Shown: positions 1-7,626 of the stretch, in pieces
How the letters are laid out: each line of letters starts with the position of its first letter
Numbering within the stretch: the first letter of the stretch is position 1
Assembly: GCF_900104795.1 (NCBI RefSeq)
Contig: NZ_FNTG01000002.1
Location: forward strand, 186,001-250,000
Length of the DNA: 64,000 nt
Reading direction: 5' to 3'
Origin: Burkholderia sp. WP9
GTDB taxonomy: Bacteria; Pseudomonadota; Gammaproteobacteria; Burkholderiales; Burkholderiaceae
Notes under the pieces: model-generated
Seen by the model: only the letters and a program-made list of their open reading frames with translations
Told to the model about the DNA's origin: nothing
The model's database searches: none
Made by a program: the position numbers and the translations under genes

Positions 1-104
1 ACGGCGAACCAGGCGCGAAGACGCTATGGATTGGCATGCAGCGAGTTATGGATGCTGTGATCACCATACAGATCTTGCGCGACGGCTATGACACTTCTGT
101 ATAA
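1..104 (+). mobile_element. C-terminal end of a transposase (IS4-like), cut by the window edge
   Basis: Reading frame 3 is open from the window edge to TAA at 102-104 and gives 33 residues containing KTLWIGMQRVMD. This resembles the C-terminus of IS4-type DDE transposases (pattern TLWxGLQRxxD). No catalytic residue lies inside the window, so the family is a judgement from the tail only. The element end appears to lie near position 112, because homology of the neighbouring minus-strand gene to its paralogue stops exactly there. It could be an intact IS or a remnant; the rest lies to the left of the window. Confidence 0.55.
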
Positions 105-346
105 CGAGATGTATTGAAGTAGCTGAACGGATCTGGGTTAATAACGACCACAGCGAACTCACCGGTTCCGTGGAACACCGCAATGCTTCGGATAAGGTTG
201 AGAAAAACCTCCGTAGCAATGTTAGAAGAGTCGAAGCGCAAAAGCTTCGAGGCCGGGGTCACTGCCGCTCGCTCCATACATGCGCATGCACGTTGCCAAA
301 GCAGCGTGAATGTCTCAAGGTCATTGATGTAATCAATGTTGCTCAT
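86..346 (-). pseudogene. Truncated paralogue of the 490-1005 gene, interrupted by the IS end
   Basis: From ATG at 346 the first 78 codons align without gaps to the first 78 residues of the intact neighbour at 490-1005. Shared blocks include the LLW/PLW and F-D-S segments and the ending PDPFSYFN. After that N the similarity stops, and only eight unrelated codons follow before the stop at 86-88. The break (about position 112) coincides with the end of the transposase-bearing element on the other strand. The family is not recognised. Tandem diverged copies of a small cytosolic protein are typical of immunity genes of polymorphic toxins, but no toxin is visible here. An in-frame extension back to 427 looks non-native. 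Confidence 0.6.
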
Positions 347-489
347 AAACTGCTCAAGCGGATTTTGACAGTTGCGCTTTTCGAACCCGCAGGAATCTTG
401 CGTAGCCTCAGGCGGTAAACGTGGCATGCGGAAACGACGCGGATTGTTACGGCGTTTCCGCCCTGCCTGACCTTGCGATCTAACGCAAG

Positions 490-1005
490 CTATTCAACAA
501 CGCTGAACCCTTCACCGGGTTGGAGAAAAAACGGATAAAAGCTTCGGGCAAACGCAAGGATATTAGGCGGCCCTGTCAGTACGCCCATTTCCCGTTTTCT
601 GTCCGCGTACATGAACCATGTTCCAGGTGCCGGCAGAACCGCATACCGCTCAGAATTGGCCCATAAACAATCCGCCGGACTGTCGCCCGGATCCCGTTGC
701 CAGGATTCAAAAAAATCGTCATCGGATTGCTCCGCGCGATGCACGAAGCCGGGGTATGTGTGGAAGTGAAAATTAAAATAACTGAAGGGGTCAGGCTTCA
801 GTACCAAGCTGACGAAATCGCGCCCACCTTCGTGGGCCAGCAACGCTAGTACAAGTTCAAAAAATTTCTGTGTGGATATATCAACAGAGTCAAAATAGAG
901 TAGCTCGGCCGGCGAGGCTGACGCCAACTCTTGCACGCGCGTGCTCGCACGCTCCCACAGCGGATAAAAGGTCGCCGAATCTGAAATGAAGTCTGGCTTG
1001 GTCAT
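490..1005 (-). CDS. Hypothetical protein, intact copy of a duplicated immunity-like family
   Basis: This encodes 171 residues from ATG at 1005. That start is chosen because it aligns residue for residue with the start of the truncated copy at 346; upstream in-frame codons overlap another short ORF. The protein is acidic and rich in aromatics (FYPLWERA, KPDPFSYFNF, SFYPFFLQPGEGF), with no signal peptide or membrane segment. I do not recognise the family. Duplication, small size and proximity to a mobile element fit an orphan immunity protein, which is inference. The region is less GC-rich than the rest of the window. It follows the 41-codon ORF by 13 nt, so the two may be cotranscribed. Confidence 0.6.
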   Translation of the reverse strand: MTKPDFISDSATFYPLWERASTRVQELASASPAELLYFDSVDISTQKFFELVLALLAHEGGRDFVSLVLKPDPFSYFNFHFHTYPGFVHRAEQSDDDFFESWQRDPGDSPADCLWANSERYAVLPAPGTWFMYADRKREMGVLTGPPNILAFARSFYPFFLQPGEGFSVVE

Positions 1006-1018
1006 GACGGAAGGCGGC

Positions 1019-1144
1019 TTACCGGTGCCAACTGGGCGAACCCGGCTTCGCGCCGGTGGCTGCCCACACCGCATTGCAATCAGCCGCGTTCGCACCGAAC
1101 GCCAACATGAGCAGCATGAATGCGGCCAACAGGCGGGTCACCAT
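1019..1144 (-). CDS. Small ORF, 41 residues with an apparent signal peptide
   Basis: ATG at 1144, TAA at 1019-1021. Residues 1-20 form a clear Sec signal (positively charged N-terminus, hydrophobic run AAFMLLMLAFG, then ANA before the cleavage site). Only about 21 residues follow, with one Cys just after the site. It is either a very short exported peptide or the 5' stub of a broken secreted-protein gene; the odd C-terminus (PGSPSWHR) favours a stub. It lies 13 nt upstream of the immunity-like gene on the same strand. No family recognised. Confidence 0.3.
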   Translation of the reverse strand: MVTRLLAAFMLLMLAFGANAADCNAVWAATGAKPGSPSWHR

Positions 1145-1498
1145 TGCGCCCGGACTCTCTTTAATTCTGTTTCTTATCATCGTCGTCCTTATCGGTTGTA
1201 CTTGGATTTAGCCCAAGCACCCTATAAGGACTGCAACAATCAAAAAATCCGACAACTCCTAAAACTGACGTATCCACACACGGAATCTAATGCGAGTCGA
1301 TAAACACCGACACGCGCCGTAGGAACTCTGAAGCGCAACTATCAGACAAGATCCAATCGCGATGCAGAAACGGCCGTCTGCCGGCAACACACGAGACCAC
1401 CGCCCGCGGGCTAAACGAACAGAAAACAAAAAAACAAAGCGACGTATAAGGCACCCCAAAATACTGCCCCATCCGCCGCCCCATTCTCAAACCCAACC
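1145..1498. other. 354-nt stretch without a convincing gene
   Basis: Relatively AT-rich spacer between the accessory patch and choX. Short overlapping minus-strand ORFs of about 66-71 codons are present but have no family resemblance, signal or ribosome-binding site. I see no clear terminator with a T-run for the choline operon here. Confidence 0.5.
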
Positions 1499-2434
1499 TC
1501 ACTTCCCCGCTACATAAGCCTTCACAGCCGGCAACCCATCCTTCCCGTCATACGTCTTCACTCCTGCGAGCCATTTGTCGAGCACCGCCGGATTCGCCTT
1601 CAGCCATTCGCGCGCGGCCTTGTTCGGGTCGGTCTTGTTCATGATCGGCAGCATGACGTGATTCTCGATATCGGTCGTGAACTGCAGATTCGACACCAGC
1701 TTCGCCACATTCGGGCAACGCGCCGAATAATCGCTCGGCGTGACCGTCAACACTTTGGCTTCGCCATAATTCGGTCCGAACACATCGTCACCGCCAGACA
1801 GATAATCGATCTTCATCTGCACGTTCATCGGATGCGGTTCCCAGCCCAGAAACACGATCGGTTTGTTCGCGCGGATCGCACGGTTCACCTCGACCAGCAT
1901 GCCCGCCTCGCTCGACTCGACAAGTTTGAATTTGCCGAGACCGTACTGATTGCTGTCGATCATCTTCTTGATCAACGCATTGCCGTCATTGCCCGGCTCG
2001 ATCCCGTAGATCTTGCCGTCGAGCTTGTCGTAGTTCTTCGCGATATCGGAGAACGTCTTGATGCCAGACTGATACGCATAATCCGGCACCGCCAGCGTGT
2101 ATTTCGCGCCCGTCAGATTCGGCGTGGGCAAGACGGTGAGCTGTCCGGACTTTTTGAACGGATCGATCATCGGGTCCATGGTCGGCGACCAGTAGCCGAG
2201 GAACACGTCGATCTGCTTGCTCTTCACGCCGGCAAAGGTGATCGGCACCGAGGCGATCGTCTTGGTCGGCTTGTAGCCGAGCCCCTCGAGCACGGTCGAC
2301 GCAAGCCCGGTGGTCGCCGCGATATCGGTCCAGCCGACGTCGGCGAACCGGACATCGCGGCAGGTGGCGGGTTCCGCAGCGAAGACAGACGACACAGACA
2401 GCGCGCACAACGACGCAACCCACAAACGTTTCAT
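1499..2434 (-). CDS. choX: Choline ABC transporter, periplasmic substrate-binding protein
   Basis: 311 residues beginning with a Sec signal peptide (about residues 1-20, ending VSSVFA before AEPATC). The mature part is of the ProX/OpuAC-like glycine-betaine/choline-binding type: FADVGWTDI near the N-terminus, GLGY, FLGYWSPTMDPMI around residues 80-90 and FLGWEPHPM near 195. The aromatic residues in these segments are the kind that box a quaternary ammonium group. Length fits the ChoX family. It is the last gene of the choV-choW-regulator-choX run, 106 nt downstream of the regulator. Expected substrate is choline; betaine or carnitine are possible alternatives. Confidence 0.9.
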   Translation of the reverse strand: MKRLWVASLCALSVSSVFAAEPATCRDVRFADVGWTDIAATTGLASTVLEGLGYKPTKTIASVPITFAGVKSKQIDVFLGYWSPTMDPMIDPFKKSGQLTVLPTPNLTGAKYTLAVPDYAYQSGIKTFSDIAKNYDKLDGKIYGIEPGNDGNALIKKMIDSNQYGLGKFKLVESSEAGMLVEVNRAIRANKPIVFLGWEPHPMNVQMKIDYLSGGDDVFGPNYGEAKVLTVTPSDYSARCPNVAKLVSNLQFTTDIENHVMLPIMNKTDPNKAAREWLKANPAVLDKWLAGVKTYDGKDGLPAVKAYVAGK

Positions 2435-2540
2435 GGCGTTCCCTCAGGGTGATTGATGCTTGACTGGTTTTGACGGACGAAGCGGATCTCTTACGCCGCC
2501 AGGTTCAGGCGGCGCTGCATGCAATTCATGGTGTGGCTCA

Positions 2541-3539
2541 CTACGAAGACAACCGCCGCTCAACGCTCGGCGCATGACCGAACTGCGCGCGATAAGCTTT
2601 GCTGAAATGACACGGCGAATGAAAACCGCACACCGCCGTCACCCGCGCAATCGACGCATCCGTATTGCGCAGCAACTCGCGCGCGCGACGCAAACGCAGC
2701 GTCAGGTAATAGTGCGTCGGCGACACGCTCAGGAACATCTTGAACATGCGTTGCAAATGACGTTGCGACAGATGCACGAGCCGCGCGAGTTCGTCGAGCG
2801 ATAACGGCTCCTCGATATTCGCTTCCATCAGCCGCACTACCTCGATCAGTTCCGCGCGCGAGAAACCAACCCGCGCGTCGACGGGAATGTGCTGGTAATC
2901 GGTTGAACCGCGAATCCGTTCGACGATGAATTGTTCGGACACCTGCGCGGCGAGCGCATGCCCCAGCCGCATGCCGACCAGGTTCAGCATCAGATCGAGC
3001 GGCGCGGTGCCGCCCGTGCATGTCATGCGATCGCGGTCGATCACGAACAGCTCGTCGGCGAAACGCACATCCGGGTAGGTCTTGTGCAACGGCGACATGT
3101 CTTCCCAATGCACGGTGCAGCGATAACCGTCGAGCAATCCGGCAGCCAGCAGCGCATACGGTCCCGTGCAGATGCCGCCGAGCGGAATGCCTTTTGCGGC
3201 GACGTCGCGTAGCAACGCAATCACCGTGTCGTTCACGTAATCGCGCACATGCCAGCCGGCGCAGACGATCAGCACGTCCGGCATGCCGGCCTCGGCGAGC
3301 GTGGTGGTGGGTTTTACCGTGATGCCGTTGCTCGCTCGCGCCGGTTCGCCGTCGGGCGTGATCACCGACCACCTGTAGTGCTGCGCGCGGCCTACGTAGT
3401 TGGCCATGCGCAGTACCTCGACCGCGCTCGTGAACGCGATCATCGAAAAGTTCGGCAACGTCAGAAAGCCGACGTGCGCGAGCCCGGACAGCGGCGAATC
3501 GGCTTGGGGCTCGACCGGCGTGATCGCGTCGCGCTTCAT
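2541..3539 (-). CDS. GlxA-family transcriptional regulator (DJ-1/PfpI + AraC HTH), GbdR-like
   Basis: 332 residues. The N-terminal 200 residues have a class-I glutaminase-like fold (VGFLTLPNFSM, DVLIVCAGW, GGICTGPYALLAAG with a Cys in the nucleophile-elbow position). The C-terminal 100 residues are an AraC/XylS double helix-turn-helix (LSLDELARLVHLSQRHLQRMF and CGFHSPCHFSKAYRAQFG). This architecture is shared by GbdR and CdhR regulators of betaine and carnitine catabolism. It starts 7 nt after choW ends and lies inside the choline transport operon, so control of choline/betaine uptake or catabolism is the natural inference. The exact ligand cannot be read from the sequence. Confidence 0.85.
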   Translation of the reverse strand: MKRDAITPVEPQADSPLSGLAHVGFLTLPNFSMIAFTSAVEVLRMANYVGRAQHYRWSVITPDGEPARASNGITVKPTTTLAEAGMPDVLIVCAGWHVRDYVNDTVIALLRDVAAKGIPLGGICTGPYALLAAGLLDGYRCTVHWEDMSPLHKTYPDVRFADELFVIDRDRMTCTGGTAPLDLMLNLVGMRLGHALAAQVSEQFIVERIRGSTDYQHIPVDARVGFSRAELIEVVRLMEANIEEPLSLDELARLVHLSQRHLQRMFKMFLSVSPTHYYLTLRLRRARELLRNTDASIARVTAVCGFHSPCHFSKAYRAQFGHAPSVERRLSS

Positions 3540-3546
3540 AGGCGGC

Positions 3547-4449
3547 TCAGCCGTGTTGCGCCGCCGGCTCGCGGCGCACTTTCATGACACTGCGCAAGCC
3601 CGACAGCAGCGGCGCGCGCGCCATGCCAGGCGAGCGGCCAAAGCTCTCCGTGATGCGGTCCAGAATGATCGCGAGCATCACCAACGAAAGTCCGCTTTCG
3701 AAGCCGAGCCCGATATCGAGCCGTTGAATACTGGCCAGCACGTCGTTGCCGAGACCGCCCGCACCCACCATCGACGCGATGATCACCATGGAGAGCGCCA
3801 TCATGATGGTCTGGTTCACGCCGGTCATGATGGACGGCAGCGCGTTCGGAAACTGCACCTTGTAAAGCAATTGCCACGGCGTGCAGCCAAATGCCTGCCC
3901 TGCTTCGACGATTTCCCGGTTCACGTGCTTGATACCGAGCGAAGTGAGACGCACCGCCGGCGGCATGGCGAAAATCACGGTGGAGAGAATCCCCGGCACA
4001 CGGCCCAGACCGAATAGCATCGCGGCCGGAATCAGGTACACGAACGCCGGCATGGTCTGCATCAGATCGAGCACGGGGCGCACGATCATCTCGACGGTGC
4101 GGCTCTTCGCAGTCCAGATGCCGAGCGGCACACCGAGCAGCAAGCTGATCAGCGTGGACGACAAGGTCAGGCCGAGCGTGATCACCATCTGATCCCAGAA
4201 CCCGGTGCCGTAGATCAGCAGCATGGCGAGCAGCGTGAACAGCGCGAAGCGCCAGCCCACCCGCCACAGCCCGATGCCGACGAAGAACGCCATCAGCGCC
4301 CACATCGGCACGGCTTGCAAGCCGTGTTCGATCACCGCGGCAAAGCTCTCGATCACCTTGCCGATGGAATCGAAAGTTTTTGCGTCGTGGTCGAGCAGAT
4401 AGTGAACGCCGTGATCGACCCAGGCGCCAAGTGGAATGACTTCAGACAT
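3547..4449 (-). CDS. choW: Choline ABC transporter permease
   Basis: 300 residues of the OpuAB/ProW type. There is an N-terminal amphipathic segment, then about six hydrophobic helices from residue 50. The binding-protein-dependent permease signature lies in the second half (EAGQAFGCTPWQLLYKVQFPNALPSIMTGVNQ), the loop that contacts the ATPase. Length matches choline permeases. The start ATG overlaps the end of choV by 8 nt, so translation is probably coupled. With ChoV and ChoX it would form the inner-membrane choline importer. Confidence 0.9.
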   Translation of the reverse strand: MSEVIPLGAWVDHGVHYLLDHDAKTFDSIGKVIESFAAVIEHGLQAVPMWALMAFFVGIGLWRVGWRFALFTLLAMLLIYGTGFWDQMVITLGLTLSSTLISLLLGVPLGIWTAKSRTVEMIVRPVLDLMQTMPAFVYLIPAAMLFGLGRVPGILSTVIFAMPPAVRLTSLGIKHVNREIVEAGQAFGCTPWQLLYKVQFPNALPSIMTGVNQTIMMALSMVIIASMVGAGGLGNDVLASIQRLDIGLGFESGLSLVMLAIILDRITESFGRSPGMARAPLLSGLRSVMKVRREPAAQHG

Positions 4450-5620
4450 GGGAACTCCGATGGCGGGTGAGAACGTTCAGCACGTTCGTCTTGTTGACCG
4501 AACCACAGTAGGAGCCGTCGGCTTCGACAACCGGCAGCGGCGCGCGGCTCGCCACCACGCGTTCGACGACGTCATCCAGCGGTGTAGTGCGGCGGATGCA
4601 TTCGATCTGATTGAGCTGCGGCGAAGCGCTGCCCATCGCGTCGCGGCAGACGAAGCCGCGAATCTTGCGCTCGCTGTCGAGCACGAACGCGTAGTCGGCG
4701 CTGCCGTTGAGCGTGGCGGCCACGCTCGACGCATCGATCTGCGGCGAGTGCTGCATGAGCGGCACGGCGTCGGTCTGCATCAGATCGCCGGCGGTCAGAT
4801 AGCGGCTCGTGTCGATGCCTTCGAAGAACGCGCGGACGTAGTCGTCGGCGGGATTGGTGATGATCTGCTGCGGCGTGCCGACCTGCACGACCCGGCCGCC
4901 TTCCATGATCGCGATGCGGGTGCCGATGCGCATCGCTTCTTCCAGATCGTGCGACACGAACAGGATGGTGCGCTGCTGCTCGCGTTGCAGATCGAGCAGC
5001 ACGTTCTGCATTTCCTTGCGCTTGAGCGGATCGAGGGCGGAGAACGCCTCGTCCATGATCATCAGCGACGGATTGACCGCCAGCGCCCGCGCGAGACCCA
5101 CGCGCTGCTGCATGCCGCCGGAGAGCTGCGCGGGCAGCTTTTCCGCGAACGGCGCGAGGCCGACCTGTTCGAGCACGGCCATCGCGCGCTTCTCGCGTTC
5201 CTTGCGGCCCACGCCTGCCACTTCGAGGCCGAACGCCGCATTGGACAGCACGGTTCGCTGCGGCATCAGCGCGAAGGACTGGAACACCATGCTCATGTCC
5301 TTGCGGCGCAGCGCCGTCAATTCCGAGCGCGGCACGCTCGCCACATCGCGGCCGTCGATCAGCACCTTGCCTGCGCTCGGCTCGACCAGCCGGTTGATCA
5401 GACGGATCAGCGTCGACTTGCCGGAGCCGGACAGGCCCATCAGCACGAAGATCTCGCCTTCCTTGACTTCGAACGATACGTTGTGAACGCCGACAATCTG
5501 ACCGGTGCGCGCGAAAACCTCTTCTTTCGTTGCGCCGCCTGCCAGCATGCCGATCGCCTGTTTCGGGTTGGTGCCGAACACCTTGCACAGCCCTTCGACC
5601 ACGACCTTCGGGGAATTCAT
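4442..5620 (-). CDS. choV: Choline ABC transporter ATPase
   Basis: 392 residues from ATG at 5618-5620, which has AGGAG eight bases upstream. The frame stays open a further 50 codons through two 48-nt repeats, but that extension lacks a ribosome-binding site. Walker A is GLSGSGKST, the Q-loop VFQSFALMP, signature LSGGMQQRVGLARAL, Walker B LMIMDEAFSALDP and switch VSHD. The C-terminal 120 residues carry a CBS pair, as in ProV/OpuAA ATPases that sense ionic strength or adenine nucleotides. It is the first gene of the operon. Glycine-betaine specificity cannot be excluded from this subunit alone. Confidence 0.9.
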   Translation of the reverse strand: MNSPKVVVEGLCKVFGTNPKQAIGMLAGGATKEEVFARTGQIVGVHNVSFEVKEGEIFVLMGLSGSGKSTLIRLINRLVEPSAGKVLIDGRDVASVPRSELTALRRKDMSMVFQSFALMPQRTVLSNAAFGLEVAGVGRKEREKRAMAVLEQVGLAPFAEKLPAQLSGGMQQRVGLARALAVNPSLMIMDEAFSALDPLKRKEMQNVLLDLQREQQRTILFVSHDLEEAMRIGTRIAIMEGGRVVQVGTPQQIITNPADDYVRAFFEGIDTSRYLTAGDLMQTDAVPLMQHSPQIDASSVAATLNGSADYAFVLDSERKIRGFVCRDAMGSASPQLNQIECIRRTTPLDDVVERVVASRAPLPVVEADGSYCGSVNKTNVLNVLTRHRSSHV

Positions 5621-5636
5621 TGAATGCTCTCCTATG

Positions 5637-5730
5637 TCGACCGGAGTTAGCGCTTTAGCGCTTACTCCGGTCCCATGCACCGCTTCGACCGGAGTTTGCG
5701 CTTTAGCACTGCCTCCGGTCCCATGCACCG
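5637..5730. repeat. Two 46-nt tandem repeats with internal palindrome ahead of choV
   Basis: Copies lie at 5637-5682 and 5685-5730 (period 48). Each begins TCGACCGGAGTT and ends CTCCGGTCCCATGCACCG, and the arms ACCGGAG/CTCCGGT can form a hairpin enclosing GCGCTTTAGC. The first copy is the more perfect palindrome. They sit between the choV ribosome-binding site and the presumed promoter, so they would be in the mRNA leader. The 48-nt period keeps the reading frame. It could be a REP-like element or a leader hairpin pair. Confidence 0.7.
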
Positions 5731-6113
5731 ATAGTTGCTGCAGTGGCGGACGTCCGTCCGCGCTGTGCATACATAGTTGCCAGAAAAAAGTGCGCCTAGC
5801 CGACTATTTGCGACAAGCACATGTGGAAATGCGACACCCCTCTCTGGCGCACGCCGGACGGCGGCTGCCGGAGCCTTGCTGGATAAGGGTTTGGAGGGTG
5901 TTTAGCCGAGCGGCGACGCGTGTCGCGCCTGAGCAAGTGGAGGCGGCGCGGGGATAAAAAAACGTGTTTCGAAGCGATTGCCGGGTGAGTTGCGGTAATG
6001 CAGCAGACCGGGGGGCTCCCGAGGGTTAGTGTAAACGCGTATGCGGACAATGTTCCGCGGGATGTTCGGCCTCTTTTCCTGAAAGGCTCAAGGCGAGCAC
6101 CGCCTATGCAGAT
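5731..6113. other. Upstream region of the choline operon, no gene seen
   Basis: 383 nt between the repeats and the next minus-strand ORF. An 84-codon minus-strand ORF (5796-6050) overlaps here but has no recognisable features. The region probably holds the choV promoter; I cannot place -35/-10 elements with confidence. Confidence 0.4.
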
Positions 6114-6542
6114 CTACTCACCGTACGACGCTGACCGGAGGCGCTCCCACTGCGACGAACGCGCGATGCTACGTAGCCAGTCGAGCGCCCCATGGCCGCG
6201 TTCCGTCATGGACGCGGTTAGCCTTGTTCCTTCGACGCAGCGAACATCTGGTTTGCGACCAGCTTGGCGCGCAACGTCACATTTAATGAACTCACGACGT
6301 AGCAACTCGGAAAATACCGCCGGCTCGAGCGGCATGTCCATATCATGACGGCTGGCATTGTGAAGCCCTTCAAGCAGATCCGCGTTCGTCAGGTCAGCGC
6401 GCCCTGCCCCGCATTGACCGGCGAGGTCAAACATACACGACTCGACCAGACAACGCGGATTGGCGCACGGGATTTTCGATGCGCACGCTCGGAAGGAAGA
6501 TTCGTCCAAAGTGTGGAATTGCTGAATCAGCAGCCGACACAA
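6114..6542 (-). CDS. Hypothetical protein or remnant, weak winged-helix resemblance
   Basis: 142 codons from a TTG at 6542. The open frame continues upstream to just behind the oxygenase stop without a standard start, and no ribosome-binding site is visible. The C-terminal half (VFSELLRREFI, GRKPDV, LTASMTERGHGAL) is vaguely like the wing region of MarR-type regulators. The N-terminal part is Cys-rich (seven Cys in the first 50 residues). It follows the oxygenase on the same strand. A decayed regulator or a spurious frame are both possible. Confidence 0.3.
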   Translation of the reverse strand: MCRLLIQQFHTLDESSFRACASKIPCANPRCLVESCMFDLAGQCGAGRADLTNADLLEGLHNASRHDMDMPLEPAVFSELLRREFIKCDVARQAGRKPDVRCVEGTRLTASMTERGHGALDWLRSIARSSQWERLRSASYGE

Positions 6543-6592
6543 TTCCGAAAACGGGCGAACCGATCGAGCGGCGGCGGCACAGTCGAGAATGG

Positions 6593-7489
6593 TTAGAAAA
6601 TTCCCTTGCGAAGCGGGAAGCGCTCGTTCATCGCGCGCGAGCCAATATAGAATCTTTGCATCTCTTCACAATGCTCGACGAGTTCCTGTCGGCGAGTCAG
6701 TCGGGCGACCGCGGTTAAATTTTTGTAGATATCACTGACCGGCGACTCGAAGCGCAACTGAACCTCTGAAAGGGCGACCAGAATTTGCTCCGCGTCGTCC
6801 TTATGATGGAATCGCTCGGACAGAAGTTCGAGGTGATCCTGCAAGTCCTCTGACTCAAGCTTGGTGCGGGCAACCAGTGCGGGTGCAATCGCTTCGTCGC
6901 GGACCGAAGGATCCTTGAAGATTAACGAGTAATGTGGGTTTGAAATGTCGGCGTACTGAAAATCAAGACTTAGAATCCGGCGATTGTTCGAAGTCAGATT
7001 TAACGCCGCGTGGGGAACCGTCGACTCCAATATCCAGATATCGCCTTTTCGCATGCGGAAGACTCCGAAATTTTCCTCGGTGTGGTAAGAATCGATACAG
7101 GTTTCAAGCGGAATCAAAATGCGGACATAGCGGTCTTTTTCTTCTGACAACTCCAGAAAATCGGTATGCGGGATGACAAGACCATTGACGAGATTGCGTA
7201 CGCGCGCCATTCGCATATGTTCCACATCGAAATACCTTTCGATGATCTGGCTGAGATACGAGGTCGCGGCTCCCACCTGCGTTCGGACGGCCGGATGGTC
7301 GTAGTCCGAATATTGGGTGTCGGTCCATTCGCCTGTTCTATTCCAAAGCGAATGGTTGATCCACGTGCCCGAACTGAATTCGTCGTACTGCTCCTTGATA
7401 ACCGGCAACTCAGACAGTATTTTCAGGTCCTTCCTGAGTAAAGCATTGTTGAACTTGATCCGACCTACAAGGCTGGTTTTTGTCACCAC
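6593..7489 (-). CDS. 2OG-Fe(II) oxygenase, L-proline cis-4-hydroxylase-like
   Basis: 298 residues from GTG at 7487-7489. AAGGAG lies just upstream with a 9-nt gap; a second GTG follows immediately, while the more upstream ATG at 7555 lacks a site. The iron ligands are visible as H108-T-D110 (IPHTDFLEL) and distal H160 (STVPHAAL), with R170/R171 (NNRRILSLDF) positioned to bind 2-oxoglutarate. Overall pattern and C-terminal helical part match rhizobial L-proline cis-4-hydroxylases, so free proline or a similar amino acid is the likely substrate. The reaction would use O2 and 2-oxoglutarate in the cytosol. It lies 137 nt downstream of a BenE-type carrier gene on the same strand, suggesting linked transport. 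Another amino-acid substrate remains possible. Confidence 0.75.
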   Translation of the reverse strand: MVTKTSLVGRIKFNNALLRKDLKILSELPVIKEQYDEFSSGTWINHSLWNRTGEWTDTQYSDYDHPAVRTQVGAATSYLSQIIERYFDVEHMRMARVRNLVNGLVIPHTDFLELSEEKDRYVRILIPLETCIDSYHTEENFGVFRMRKGDIWILESTVPHAALNLTSNNRRILSLDFQYADISNPHYSLIFKDPSVRDEAIAPALVARTKLESEDLQDHLELLSERFHHKDDAEQILVALSEVQLRFESPVSDIYKNLTAVARLTRRQELVEHCEEMQRFYIGSRAMNERFPLRKGIF

Positions 7490-7505
7490 GTCTACAGTCT
7501 CCTTT

Positions 7506-7574
7506 CGTAAGTTCCAACACAGTTTTTCGGTGATGCACCTGCATCTGTGATGCACTGGTTATTTACGTAAGTTC
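7506..7574. repeat. Two pairs of 9-bp direct repeats between benE and the hydroxylase gene
   Basis: GTGATGCAC occurs at 7530-7538 and 7547-7555 (17-bp period). CGTAAGTTC occurs at 7506-7514 and 7566-7574, flanking the first pair. On the coding (minus) strand each copy of the second repeat adjoins an AGGAG-like motif. They could be operator sites or traces of a small duplication. Confidence 0.5.
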
Positions 7575-7626
7575 GCCTCCTGTCAGTACCTTGCGAGACG
7601 CTACCGGCAGCTAGTCCCCGAACAGG

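Noticed and set aside
5621-5770. N-terminal extension of ChoV through the 48-nt repeats
   Set aside because: The internal ATG at 5620 has AGGAG at good spacing and matches the usual ChoV start.
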